Positions 50,693 to 61,706 of a DNA stretch of 64,000 nucleotides are shown here, one piece after another (within the stretch, counting starts at the first letter, position 1; the number at the start of each line of letters is the position of its first letter). The position numbers and the translations under genes are program-made. The notes under the pieces are model-generated. The model saw only the letters and a program-made list of their open reading frames with translations, ran no database searches and was not told where the DNA came from. This DNA comes from Hyaloscypha bicolor E (lineage: Eukaryota; Ascomycota; Leotiomycetes; Helotiales; Hyaloscyphaceae). The stretch spans positions 496,001-560,000 of the forward strand of contig NW_020194667.1 of NCBI RefSeq assembly GCF_002865645.1. Direction: 5' to 3'.

Positions 50693-52241
50693 TAATAATA
50701 AGAAAGTATAAATACTTTACTTTCTAGTAACTAGCTCAAATTAACTTCTATTATATTTATATAATATAGCCCTAAAAAGAAGACTTTCTTTAGAAGTTCT
50801 TATTTCTCTATTTTATATTTTTAGATAGCTTACTTATAATAAGTACTATTAGCTTAATTATTAAGACTTGCTTTATATACTTAGTCTTAGGCTCTAGATA
50901 GTTTCTAGATATATAACTAAATCTATTATAATTATAATACTTGAAATCTAAAGATCCGGGCTTTGAGATAATAGGCTTATTTACTACTAGAATTTTGGGA
51001 ATAGGCTTTATATAAGGAGCGCTTCCTGAACTTGGCTTATTTATATTTTTATTAGCTTTCTTAGATATCTAGTCTTTCTTTTTATAATAAGCTCGGATTT
51101 ACTAGTTATTTATAATATAGTATTATATAAACTCTATAATATAAATAGCCGAGTTATTATAATATATAACTATAGCTTTTTAGAGCTTCCAGGTAAGCTT
51201 ATTATTTAGATTATTCTTAAGGTCTTATAAATTAATATTTCTATTTATTATATATCTTAGGAATAGAATATAAAATTCCTAAAAGATCTAGTTCTTTTTT
51301 ATAAATAGCTTCTTAAAGGCTTATTAAATATTATACTTTTTATTCGAGTTACTATATAGCTTCTCTAGGTAAATATATAGTTCTCTAATAATCTTATATA
51401 TATATTAATTATCCTAATTTAGGTAAAAAGAAATTAATATAAGAATATAACTACTTATATAACCGAAAATATAGATAATCTTAAAGTTCTTTATCTAATA
51501 AGTATTAAAATTACTATAGAACTTATTCTTAATCTAAACTAACTAATTATTAAAAATAATACTATCCTTAATTATATTCTCGAAAATAAAAGAATTAGAA
51601 AGTTTAACTAAATATTTATTTTCTAAAATAGGGAAACTAATTATTTCTATAGGCTATATAATAAGCTTTTTAATAATAGCTTTATTTTTTTATAGGGCTT
51701 ACTTGATTTCTCTTAGCTAATTATAATAATTCTTACTATAAGTAAGAATATTATATATTTTTAGAATTAGCTTAATAATCTTTTTATATAAAGCCTTTAG
51801 GCTTTAAAGTAATTCTTGGAAGTTTGCCTTTAATAGAACAGGTTCCTCTTTTTCCTTAGCTTTCTAAAAGAAAGTATTTCTCTTATTATAAGTATTAATA
51901 AAATATTTGGATTTTTTAGGAAACTTAATAAGAGACTCTAGTTTACTTTCTAGTAATATACTAGTAATATCTCGTACTATAGCTTCTTCTAACTTGCCTA
52001 GTTATTCTAAAACTTGCTTTCTTATAGGTCTTTAGTTAGTAATAAGGTTACTAGTCTATTTGCTTACTTAGCTAGTCCAGGGCTTTCTTACCTAGTTATT
52101 CTAGAACTTTCTTTTATTCTATTATTAGTTAACCGGTATAGAAGTAGCTATAGTATATTATATTTATACTTATTAAAAACTAATTAGATAAATATTATTT
52201 AAATCTTTTATAGAATTAAAAAATAAGTAAGCTTTAAATTA

Positions 52242-52520
52242 TATTATAAATATAAGATCTAGAGTCTAAAAAATATAATTAGACTATTTCTATTTTAATA
52301 ATTCAAAGCTAAAGAGAAAAGAGGATCTTAAAAGAGCCTCGGATCTAAATAATTATAAGCTATATACGGGTCTATATACTAGCTTAAGCTCGGGATTATA
52401 TATAATAATTAGATAATTATAGATATCTTATTTAGATATTAGATATTTCTCTTAAATAATAGATATTTTATTAGCTCTAGTCTAACCCTTACTAGTATTA
52501 TATATTATAATAACTATAAT
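52242..52520 (-). repeat. Right (5') LTR of Gypsy C, truncated and RIP-mutated
   Basis: It matches the first 280 bp of the left LTR with C-to-T and G-to-A differences (GGGTC for GAGCC, ATTATA for CGCGAG). After about 52520 similarity stops, so the outer third is missing. Confidence 0.7.
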
Positions 52521-53480
52521 ACTAGTTTACTAACTTACTAATATTACTAATTTTAATATTCTAATAATTCTGATATTAATTTTTTAGTTTATATATTAGA
52601 TTAAAAAATAATTATATATCTAATAAAAATATTTTTTTTATATAAATATATTATAAATTATAATAAATTTTATAATTATATAATATTATATTATAAATTA
52701 AAACGTAATTTTAATAATTTATTTTAAAGAAAACTTATTTAATACTAAAATACTAAAAATTATAAGATATTAATTTAACTTTTAATTACTAATTTAATTA
52801 CTAATATAAAAATAAAGCTATTAATATTTAAATAATATAAGGAAATATATAGACTCTTAAATAATAATATATAATTTAATATTAATAAATATAATAATTA
52901 GTTAATATACTATAAACTAATTTCTTTAGAAAATATAATTAATATTATTACTTTAAACTTTATTATTAATAATTTATACTATAACTTTCTTATATTATAA
53001 AGAGTTCTATTAAGTAATTATAAACTTAATTAAGAGCTATAATAATCTAATTTTATTATTATAATACCTTATATAGTTATTTTAATAATTAATATTTTAT
53101 TATAAATATTAAAGTTAATAATATATCCGAATTACTAAATCCGACTTATTAGTATAAGTCGGCTCTAGTAAAGCAAGAAATTACTAACAAGTATGCTTTT
53201 ATTAAGAGTACTTTAAATTTCTTTAGTTTTTATATTTAATTCTTAATTACTTCCAAGTTTATAAACTTATAGTATTATATTAAAACTTTAAATTATATCT
53301 TAAATAAATATATATAATTATTCTTATTAGTTAAACTAAGTAATAAAGATCCTTAGATAAGATAAGCAGAAATAAACCAAGTACTAGGTTACTAAATTAC
53401 TAGATTAAATTCATATTATATATAAATATAAGAAATTTCAGAAAAGAAATATAAAGCTTATAGAAGCTTAGGAGCAAGGC
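52521..53480. other. AT-rich RIP-degraded sequence, unidentified
   Basis: No readable protein domain. A less mutated patch near 53125-53170 (CCGACTTATTAGTATAAGTCGG) is a perfect 22-bp palindrome in two 11-bp arms, positioned at 53140-53161. It may mark an old transposon end. Confidence 0.4.
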
Positions 53481-53482
53481 TA

Positions 53483-55525
53483 TAGTAGAACCTTATTTTA
53501 ATAATTCCTGATATAGTAATATCCTTAGTAATATAATATAGCTATAGGATTCTATACTTTTTTAGTCTTAGGCTTATAATATTCTTGGTATTATAATTAT
53601 TATAAGGTTTTTTAGTTCTAATTCTTAATTTTTAGTAATATATTATTTTATATTAGCCTGAAAATAAATTAATTTATTAATATTTTAGGGTTCTCTAATA
53701 TCTCTCAGGCTCTTAATCTTATTTCTAGTTCTCTAGCCCCTAAATAGCCCAAAAAGAAATAAAGAGATATAATAGAAGCTAATTACCGAGTATTATAAAA
53801 ATATAAGTAATTTTATTCTAAAGCTATATATACTAATTTTATTAAGTATTTCAGAACGAGTTTTATTATAAAATTAATTAATTAATTATTTCTTTTAGCC
53901 TTAATACTTAATTCGATTATCTTAATACTAATATATAAAAAGATATAAGCCTTATAAGTTAATATTCGAGCTAATCTAATTAGCCTAATCTTGAATTAGT
54001 ATTCTTTAAATAGTAATAGAAAATATAACAGTAAAAAGTAATAATTACAGGTAATATTCTTAAGTAAAAGATATATAAAATCTGGTATTTTCTCTTCTAA
54101 TATTATAAATAACTAGAGCCTAAATAGTCTAATAAGTAATTAACTAACTTTAAAAATTACTTTTATATTAAGAAATATATTTACTATAATAAAGATAATA
54201 TAGCAGATATTAAAAGCCCTGAAAATATTAAGTAAATACAGGAAAATCGAGACCTAATAGCTATATATTCTTCTAAGAATATTTTAAATATAAATAAAAC
54301 TAGTTTATACTAGAAAATATTACTAAATTATATACTAGTAACTAAAGCTAGTAATAGAAATAAAAGAAGTAAAGAGCGAATTACTTTTATTCTTATAGTT
54401 AATATTATAGATACTAATAAGTAAGAGCCTTATTTAATTAAAAAGAGTAAGAACCCTTAATACTTTAAGTATATTAATTATTAATTTTTGAATATATAAT
54501 ACTAGTATAATAATTCCAAATAAATAACTAGTATTATCTATATAAAATACCTCTATTAGCTTAATTACAAGTATTTTACTTAAGGCTAGTATATCTTTCT
54601 CTTTATAAATAACTTTTTAGGATATAAATATAATATTAATCTTATTAATAAAAAACAAGCTTTCTCTTATATATAAATAAAATAGTTATTTCCTAATATA
54701 ATATTATATTAGTAACTAGCAAATCAGGGCATTATTAATATCTTTAAGCTTTATTATTACAAGTAATAGGTTAGCTATATAATTAAATAATTTGAGGCAA
54801 ATAAGAACCCTAATAAAATAGTTACTTTATTCTATATAATTAACTAGATAGTATATACTTGAAATAACTATATTAAAGCTTCTATAATTACTAATTACTA
54901 GTATAAATCAAGTCTTATTATAAAACCTCTTCTTAGTAGAGATCTCAATACCTATAGTAAACTAGATAAGAAATAGGCTACTTAATAAATAAAAAATAAA
55001 GAAACTATTTAAAGTATTACCTAATTTAATAATTCTCTTCCTATTAGCTAATTTATTATACTAATTAATAAGGCAATTATAGAAGAAGAGAGTATAATAC
55101 TAGAGGTAATTATAAATTACTATACTTATAAAGGTTTAGGAGATACTTAGTTTAATATAGAAAAAAAGAAAGAGAAATAAGAAAAAGAGATTAGGAAAAT
55201 AAAGCTAGCTAAAGTAATAGCTATACTTAATTTAGTAAATCTTTATAAGAAGTAATAGGAAAATAGATAAAGTAAGGTTATATATAAGCTTAATATTTTA
55301 AAAGCTATATTTATCTAAAGAAATATAGAAAAAGCAAAGCAGGCTTATTTAGAGCTTTTAGAAAATACTTTATAAATAATAAGGCATTAGAATTGAGAGG
55401 TTCTTTATATATCTTTAGTTTTTCCTTATTTTTTATATATATACGTAATCCTTGATTTAATAATGCCTCGGTATATCGTTAGAAAAAGGCGCTAAAATTG
55501 ATATCGTTATATCGAGGTTCTGCTG
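53483..55525 (+). mobile_element. pogo/Fot-type (Tc1-mariner superfamily) DNA transposon, RIP-inactivated
   Basis: Terminal inverted repeats: the left end starts TAGTAGAACCTTATTTTAA at 53483. The right end, read on the minus strand from 55525, starts CAGCAGAACCTCGATATAAC. The differences are mostly C-to-T. Both ends are flanked by TA (53481-53482 and 55526-55527), the invariant target duplication of this superfamily. Total length is 2043 bp, usual for pogo-like elements. The transposase is readable on the plus strand. The right TIR and the 3' flank are less mutated than the interior. Confidence 0.88.
53700..55370 (+). pseudogene. pogo-type transposase remnant (DDE/DDD superfamily)
   Basis: In one frame the catalytic core is recognisable: NINKTSLY then a stop (family: NMDETGLFW), then RSKERITFILIVN and KSKNP, FINNFLGYK (family: DNFSGH), LANQGIINIFKLYY (family: LDQGIIxxFK), and FEANKNPNK. 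All three catalytic Asp are Asn (54293-54295, 54608-54610, 54722-54724), Glu of DET is Lys, and Trp is a stop. N-terminal DNA-binding domains are only vaguely readable. Boundaries are approximate. Confidence 0.8.
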
Positions 55526-55527
55526 TA

Positions 55528-55633
55528 AATACTCCTTAGCGCCATAATTAAGCGAAATGTATGCCTAAGGCTCAAGCGAATTTTCCCCCTTACAGCGAGC
55601 CGCGATTTTAGCGTGTTTTGGGACCGTATTCTT
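55528..55633. other. Short unmutated spacer between pogo element and F-box-like gene
   Basis: Composition returns to normal at once beyond the TA duplication. No feature recognised. Confidence 0.5.
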
Positions 55634-56194
55634 TCAGGAAGATTTGAGATTTGCTATATCGCGAAATCTCGAGGTGACTACGAGATCTCGGATGGGGGAG
55701 AGATAGTCTTGATCAATGGCCACGCTCAGTAGTTCGATGTCAAGATCCTCCAGCTCCTCGCAAAGACGTGGTTTAAGAACAATTTGCTTGTACCAGTATG
55801 GAAACGAAACCTGGTAGAGGGGTTTGGATACTTCGCATATGTCCTTCAAGTCACTGTAAGAGCCCAAGTCTGACAACTGAAAGGTCAACACCAGCGATAT
55901 GTCTTTGGAGTGACTTTGGCATACCTGCTTTGCAATCAGCTCGAGGATCTCCTTTGGAAATTTTTGCAACATTGTCAGGCTTGTAGCAGCACTCGGGAGT
56001 AAAACATCATGAACTGAGGAATATTGGGTAGGTCGATGTCCTGTGTCGAAATCGGGGACAGGGAGAACCTGCAGCGGTCTTGCCGAAACCTCATTCGCCA
56101 AGCGAGTGTCGAATGGCAAAGTTCCCTTGTCGAAACTGAAAAGGGAACGGTCGCAATAGAAAGAGACAGCGACACCAGCTAGATCTTGGTTCAA
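55634..56194 (-). CDS. F-box-like protein, probably C-terminally truncated
   Basis: An open frame of 186 aa on the minus strand. From residue 77 it reads LQKFPKEILELIAKQV followed by DLKDICEVSKPLYQVSFPYW, the usual layout of a fungal F-box helix bundle followed by SPYL/W..IVL. F-box proteins recruit substrates to SCF ubiquitin ligases. The family normally continues for hundreds of residues with LRR-like repeats; here a stop arrives 50 residues after the F-box, about 110 bp from the transposon end. The N-terminal 76 residues before the F-box Met are less convincing and may be a 5' leader; starting at that Met would give 110 aa. Truncation by rearrangement or transposon insertion is likely. Confidence 0.5.
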   Translation of the reverse strand: MNQDLAGVAVSFYCDRSLFSFDKGTLPFDTRLANEVSARPLQVLPVPDFDTGHRPTQYSSVHDVLLPSAATSLTMLQKFPKEILELIAKQVCQSHSKDISLVLTFQLSDLGSYSDLKDICEVSKPLYQVSFPYWYKQIVLKPRLCEELEDLDIELLSVAIDQDYLSPIRDLVVTSRFRDIANLKSS

Positions 56195-56392
56195 AAGGAT
56201 TTCGAAAGGGGGCCGCTTCTAGCTCCCAACAGAGCGCAAGATCTCTCAAGGCACTTTACCAAGTATTCTAGGAGACTTAACCATTAAAAGGGAAATGGGT
56301 CTTCGCGCATTTAGTGTCAAAGCTGCGTGTTAAGCTTCGAACGCCTTACAGTAGCTCTTTTCTTACACTTCTATATGATACCAACCCTGTGC

Positions 56393-57385
56393 TCACTTAA
56401 GAAGCCTCTTGCCGCCGGTCTTTGTCGCAAATCGCTCTACTCCGCTATGAGTCTGTGCTTGCCAGAGGCCCAGTTCCCCTACCAAACCACCATTACCCTC
56501 CAACATATGTCTTCTGAGCGCCTCTCGCAAGTGATCCGGGTGCAGAGGTCCCCGTCTCGTCTCCCTCGGACTCGGTCCACCACCTTCAGCAGGAGGACTC
56601 GGCAGACCCGTCTGCGACTCTCCGGTTGCCTCCAACCATTGTGATTGAACCCTTCTCGCACCCTCAATCATATCCCCAGCAAATAACTTGGCCACGGCTG
56701 AAACTGCTACAATGACTGGCTGGGGTACTGATTGTGAAAGGGTCTGATTGACAATCTTCCCTTATCAGCTCAGCAAATTAGAGGAAAAGGAACAACTTAC
56801 TCTCCTTACAGTAGCAGGGGGAAGCTTGGTTGCTCTCCAGGCCTCATATCTCCGAAATTGATCCTCGTCAAAGAAGTTGGCGATCACCCTCTGGCGTTTC
56901 TTTTGGCGTTCTCTCTCCGCTTTTCGTTCTGCACTTGCTTCAACAGTCGGTTCATCTCCGCCATCTTCAGATACATCTGCTGTATGATCTCTGCTTCCCC
57001 TTCTCTTGGGAGCTACTGATGCACTGGGCCCGCGTCCACCTACAACGGATTCTTCGTCGTTGTCCTTTCCCTTTGACCTGCGAGGCTTCTTCCTCTTGAC
57101 GCTGGAGGGAGCCATGCCTGAAACCATAGACATTGTGTCCATACTAGGAGAGCGCGAGAAGGCAGTTGAATTGCCGGCGTTTTCGGGTGGGAAGGAGGTT
57201 TGTCGAAGAGGATGAGCGGAGCTGGCAGAGGTGGAGAGCATAGAAGCTTTGCGGCGTTTGATGGTCGGAGCGGAGGAGGGCATATCGGATTGTCTTCGCT
57301 TCAGCGGTTGAGGGAGTTGCGCATTCGATGGGTAGGGAGGGGAGATGGCAGAGCCGTAGTTGAGGCCGTGAGGGGGAGAAGCCAT
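56393..57385 (-). CDS. TAF11: TAF11, TFIID subunit (TAFII28-type histone fold)
   Basis: Two exons: 57385-56801 and 56743-56393, with a 57-bp intron (56744-56800, GTAAGT...TCAG), giving 311 aa. The N-terminal 165 residues are disordered, Ser/Pro-rich and basic (VKRKKPRRSKGK). The conserved histone-fold domain starts at about residue 170 with FFDEDQFRRYEAWR and ATVRR. It continues after the intron as TLSQSVPQPVIVAVSAVAKL, FAGDMIEGARRVQ and LHPDHLREALRRHM, which is diagnostic for TAF11. TAF11 pairs with TAF13 in TFIID and contacts TBP/TFIIA at RNA polymerase II promoters. The splice junction lies inside the histone fold and restores it precisely. The gene shares a 343-bp upstream region with FOL2 on the other strand. 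Confidence 0.93.
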
Positions 57386-57728
57386 GATGACAGATTGGAG
57401 AGTTTACCTCAGAGAGGTGGCGCAAATGTATCGTCGCCGGTGTCTGCGCTTCGCAGATGATGCGAGAATAGATGACTTGGCACGAAATCGGTTTGTTGTG
57501 AGCACGGAAGGGCGACAGCCAAGGGTGAATGCGTGAAGAAGTTGTCAGGTCGTGTTCAGCGTTGGTTATTAGCGCGGCAAGGCTGAAGCTGTCCCTGAAG
57601 ACACGCGATTTTTACCAAAGCTAACTTTACAAGGGTCTTTTAACGTCATCTGCCTTGGCTAAAATTTCTGGGAATAATTTTTTTGAGAAGACTCGCACCC
57701 CTACGTTCGCATGTAAAGTCACCCCAGG
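57386..57728. promoter_or_regulatory. Bidirectional promoter region between TAF11 and FOL2
   Basis: 343 bp separating two divergent start codons. No TATA box is evident close to either start. A T-rich tract (AATAATTTTTTTGAG) is near 57675, as often seen in fungal promoters. Transcription starts cannot be located by eye. Confidence 0.5.
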
Positions 57729-58779
57729 ATGGTTCAATTCGCCAGTCTGCCTAGAAATGAGAGTGGGGGAGAGGGAGAGAACATGGTTCGGCCACCTGAA
57801 AGCGATTCCTCTGAGGTAAAAGCTCCCAGTGGGGCTGTAAAACGGAAGTCCGAATCGAACGGCCAGGGCAGCAAGAAGAAGAAGAAGAAATCGAAATCAG
57901 AACACGGGGCAAAGGTCCATGGCATGCCACACTCGAAAAGGAGGCAGAGTGTTAGTAAACCGGCTAGAGATCCGAGAGATGAGGCCTCTCCTCTTCGACT
58001 TTCGCAAGAACTGGGTGAGACGAGGTCGCCAAGCCCGGTCATTGACTTCGATGGCTTGAGCAGGCCGAGTAAGTACGGATACTCTTAGGCAGAGGCAATG
58101 TCTGATATCTGGCAGGTCGAGGGACTCGTGAGCGGAAAGAGGAAACTCCAGAGCAAGCAACGGAACGACTACAGAAGATCTCCGGAGCGGTACGAACAAT
58201 CCTCGAATGCCTCGGCGAAGACCCGGAACGCGAGGGACTTCTTGGGACACCGGAAAGATATGCGAAGGCTATGTTATTCTTTACAAAGGGGTACCAGGAG
58301 AATGTGCGTGATATTGTGAATGGTGCTATATTCCACGAGGGGCACAACGAACTAGTTATTGTGAAAGATATCGAGGTATTCAGTCTTTGTGAACACCATA
58401 TGGTGCCGTTTACTGGAAAAGTAGGTTCCGCAAGACTGCTCCCAAGAATGAGTATACTTATTGCTTGCAGATGCACATTGGATATATTCCGGACAGAGAC
58501 GTTATTGGGATCTCGAAGCTTCCCCGCATAGCAGACATGTTCTCTCGAAGACTACAAATCCAAGAACGTTTGACAAAGGATGTGGCCCACGCCGTAATGG
58601 AAGTCCTCAAACCACAAGGAGTTGCAGTAGTGATGGAATCCAGCCATCTTTGCATGGTTATGAGAGGGGTGGAGAAGACCAGTGCCACAACAATTACGAG
58701 TTGCGTGTTGGGCTGCATAGAAAAGAGAGAGAAAACCAGAAACGAGTTCTTCAGTCTTGTGGGACTCAATAGACGGTGA
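57729..58779 (+). CDS. FOL2: GTP cyclohydrolase I
   Basis: Three exons: 57729-58068, 58116-58420 and 58471-58779, with 47- and 50-bp introns (GTAAGT...GCAG, GTAGGT...GCAG), giving 317 aa. It catalyses GTP to 7,8-dihydroneopterin triphosphate, the first step of folate/pterin synthesis, as a cytosolic decamer. The C-terminal 200 residues match the family: [73 protein letters not shown]. Zinc ligands Cys205, His208 and Cys276 are present with the E. coli enzyme's spacing (C110, H113, C181). The N-terminal 110 residues are an unstructured Lys-rich extension typical of fungal enzymes. It runs tail to tail with CDC8, with only 165 bp between the stops. Complete and unmutated. Confidence 0.95.
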
Positions 58780-58944
58780 TCCAGATGGGTTGGGATTTTG
58801 CTGCATTTCAAGGCATTAGCTACATGGGGTATGAACAATCACGGTCTTCAACACCAGGCTCAGGTAGGCGTTTCTCTTGATCTCAACGCCTTTCAAATCA
58901 AATATGAATATCAGGGTATCAACACTCTATTCAATAAATTCCCA

Positions 58945-59876
58945 TCAAGCCTCAAACTTGCCAACCCGCGATCTCCCCTCCAAAACGTCCTTCAACGTCT
59001 CCTCAATCTTCTCCAAAATATGGTCCCCAACAATCTCGAGAGACTCGCCAGCATTAACGACCTTCATATCCGATTCAAAGGTATAAAATAATTCCCTTAC
59101 GCGTTGTTGCATTTCCTTCTTCTCGTACTTCTCATCCCCATACCCACCCCTCTTCTCTGCCTCTTCGGGCTCCAAATCCAAGAATATTACCGCATCCGGT
59201 TTTGGTAAACCAACATCAGGAGCCCTTGCCCAATCTAATGAAAGATTTGGGTTGTGTTTTGCGGCGCTGTACACCATGCCGGAGTGGTAGTAACGGTCAC
59301 AGACTATTGTGCAACCTTTTTTGAGAGTTTCTTCCATCCATTTCCTGGGTATTGTGAATAAGAATTGGATTTGGGAGGGGAGGTTTGGTGAAGGGCTTAC
59401 GCTTTCTCCCATCTGTTGGCGGAGAAGAGTAGGTGAATTACGTGGTCATCCATTTCCGTTTGGCTTTGGAGATAGCTGTCTATCATTTTTCCAATTGGAG
59501 ATGTTCGGTCTATATGAAAGATCAGGACTTGCTTCTAGAGTGAGGGAGCATGAGAGTAGGAAAAGGAAAGATTATGAGTAGTTAAAACTTCATATTCCTC
59601 AACAATGGAAAGATAGATATTACCTGGAAAGCGTAAAGTCTTGATATTATGGCCCTGAGAATAGAGTTTATCACACAATCTTTTGACTTGTGTCGTCTTT
59701 CCAGCCCTGTCTAGGCCCTCAATGACAATGAAAGCCCCTCTCTGGCCGATGGTTTTGGGTTCTTTCCATGGCCAAGGATCCTCGGATAAAGTCGACATGG
59801 TGGAGGGCAACAGAAAATTTCTTGAAGGAATAGTAAGTGAATTTGTCTTTCTGAAAATTGAGGTGAGGAAAGTCAA
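58945..59876 (-). CDS. CDC8: Thymidylate (dTMP) kinase
   Basis: Three exons: 59876-59624, 59509-59401 and 59344-58945, with introns of 114 and 56 bp. The full frame is 253 aa. It phosphorylates dTMP to dTDP for DNA synthesis. The P-loop GLDRAGKT is at residues 54-61. After the first intron the frame resumes as RFPDRTSPIG. The second exon gives DDHVIHLLFSANRWE. The third gives CDRYYHSGMVYSAAK, WARAPDVGLPKPD and FLDLEPEEAEKRGGYGDE, the LID region. The first 26 residues (Ser/Thr/Arg/Lys and hydrophobic) resemble a mitochondrial presequence. The second Met (59798, MSTLSEDPW) gives 227 aa, closer to the yeast enzyme (216 aa), and is the better start for a cytosolic/nuclear form. It is divergent from TAF6. 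Confidence 0.94.
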
Positions 59877-60278
59877 GGGACATCGAGTGGTCGCGTCAGG
59901 GGAGACGCGACGGGCGCTAGCGCGAAATTTCGAATCTCAGCCTTGCCACTTTGATTCAACCTCCATCATCAAGCGCGGCACAGAAGATCTTTGTCTATCG
60001 ACGTCGACCTCGAAGACAAGTGCGAGATAGACGGATATATCTCAGAGAAGTTATGGGTATCTGACCGGGCCATTCTTGGAGAGACGTCCCCACTACGAGC
60101 AACGGCGCAATTGACCAAATAGTGAATTCGTCACGTCAGTATCAGTCGCAGGCGAAATTCCACGAGCTAGCCTCCGAGGACCTCTCATCTCTGGCATGAC
60201 GATATTATCCTTCCTTGCCATCAGCCAATTTAGTCCTTGTTATTGCAGTGCCGACAACACAAGCTCTCGGTAGTCACC
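59877..60278. promoter_or_regulatory. Bidirectional promoter region between CDC8 and TAF6
   Basis: 402 bp between divergent start codons, GC-normal. Close to CDC8 it carries an inverted pair TCGCGT (59891-59896) and ACGCGA (59905-59910), resembling MCB elements (ACGCGT/ACGCGA). An E2F-like GCGCGAAA lies at 59920-59927. MBF/E2F-type factors activate DNA-synthesis genes at G1/S, so this placement suits CDC8. The TAF6 start has a strong Kozak context, CACCATGG. Confidence 0.6.
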
Positions 60279-61706
60279 ATGGCTGGAGACCCAAAGCTCG
60301 TCTGGAATCCAGACAACGTCCGCGATGTTGCAGAGTCGGTCGGCATATCATCTCTGAACGAAGAGGCGGTCCGAGCTTTATCGCAAGAAGTCGAATACCG
60401 AGTCGGCCAGGTCATTGTGGAAGCAATGCGATTCATGTATGCGGGAAAGAGGACAGTGCTAGGAACGCAAGACATTTCACAAGCTTTGAAAGTCCTCGAT
60501 GTTGAGCCCCTCTATGGCTACGAATCAACCCGGCCGCTGAGATTTGGAGAGGCTTCATTGGGACCTGGGCAACCATTATTCTATATTGAAGATGAGGAGG
60601 TCGATTTTGAGAAGCTCATCAACGCGCCATTGCCAAAAGTCCCTCGGGATATGTCATTCACAGGTAAGAAATGCTGGCAATCAACGAGGAGCTCTATCTG
60701 ACTTGTTGCAGCACACTGGCTTGCCGTCGAAGGCGTTCAGCCATCGATACCGCAAAACCCCACCACAGCAGAAGCTCGAGCAAATGAGCTGGTACCCAAA
60801 GGCCCAGGAGCAAATCCAGCTCTCGCAGCCCTCGCGGGCAACGACAATGTGTCTATCAAGCCCACAGTCAAACAAATTGTCTCCCAGGAGCTTATATTAT
60901 TCTTTGACAAGATACGAAAAGCTATTCTTGACGACAATTTAGACCCAGAGGCTGTCCTTTATCGAAAGTCGGCCTTCGAAAGCGTTCGGTCTGATCCGGG
61001 CCTCCAACAATTGGTGCCATATTTTATACAGTTCGTCGCCGAAAAGGTCACTCACTGTCTTGATAATCTCTTCGTTCTCCAGCAAATGATGGAACTAGAC
61101 CTAGCCCTCATAGAGAACCCAACCCTCTTCGTTGATCCATACGTTGCCAACATCGTTCCTCCCATCATCACATGTCTCCTAGGACGAAAGATTGGCCGTG
61201 ATGGAGCCGACAACATGAAGGAGCAATACCAGCTACGTGATTTCGCGGCCTCTCTCATTGAGAAAATAACCAAGAAATACCACAAGTCGAATCAAGAATT
61301 GCAAGCTCGCATCACCCGAACTTGTCTAAAATACTTCCTTGACCCTGGAAGAACCCTCAGCGAGCACTATGGCGCAATTCGAGGCATTCGAAGCAGCGGC
61401 GGTGTACCTGCGATCGTGACACTCGTCTTACCCAACCTCAAAGCCTACGAAGTCATCCTCGTCAAAGCACAGAACGACCGTCAAAACGACGAACCTTTCA
61501 GAATGTTGCTCGGAACCATCATCCACGCCATTACAAGCATCACCACCGAAGCAAAAGATACTGAAATGACGAATGGCACGAATGGAAACGCTGCGGAGGC
61601 ATCTCAGGTGGAGGAGTATTTGGGTACTGTTATTGGGAGCCGGATTGTGGCGTTGGGAAATCATAAGTTGAATATGGCGATTTTGGAATCGAGGGAAAAG
61701 CAATAG
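60279..61706 (+). CDS. TAF6: TAF6, TFIID/SAGA subunit (histone fold plus HEAT domain)
   Basis: Two exons: 60279-60663 and 60712-61706, with a 48-bp intron (GTAAGA...TGCAG), giving 459 aa. The histone fold at residues 8-75 reads [36 protein letters not shown] and [19 protein letters not shown], which is diagnostic of TAF6. The intron joins [20 protein letters not shown], a highly conserved TAF6 motif. The C-terminal HEAT-repeat domain includes [26 protein letters not shown] and [13 protein letters not shown]6 pairs with TAF9 in TFIID (and in SAGA). The final 50 residues are variable. Start chosen at the ATG in CACCATGG. Intact, no RIP signature. Confidence 0.95.

Larger units (their letters stand above)
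46174..52520 (-). mobile_element. Gypsy C: RIP-inactivated Ty3/Gypsy retrotransposon, related to but distinct from A/B
   Basis: LTR-like direct repeats at 46174-46600 and 52242-52520 bracket about 5.6 kb. On the minus strand gag has a zinc-knuckle site at 50898-50939 (all ligands Tyr). The RT palm is readable at about 49070 as AYLNNILIYL, with Asn-Asn for Asp-Asp, and RNase H and integrase follow leftwards. The LTR landmarks (GGGCCTGGAAAATATAATTA, CTAGCTTAAGCTCGGGG) differ from A/B although the ends (TATTACGAG / TATTACGGG) are similar. The left LTR is far better preserved than the right one, which is cut at about 52520. A poorly mutated foreign segment sits inside at 50530-50692. Confidence 0.8.
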
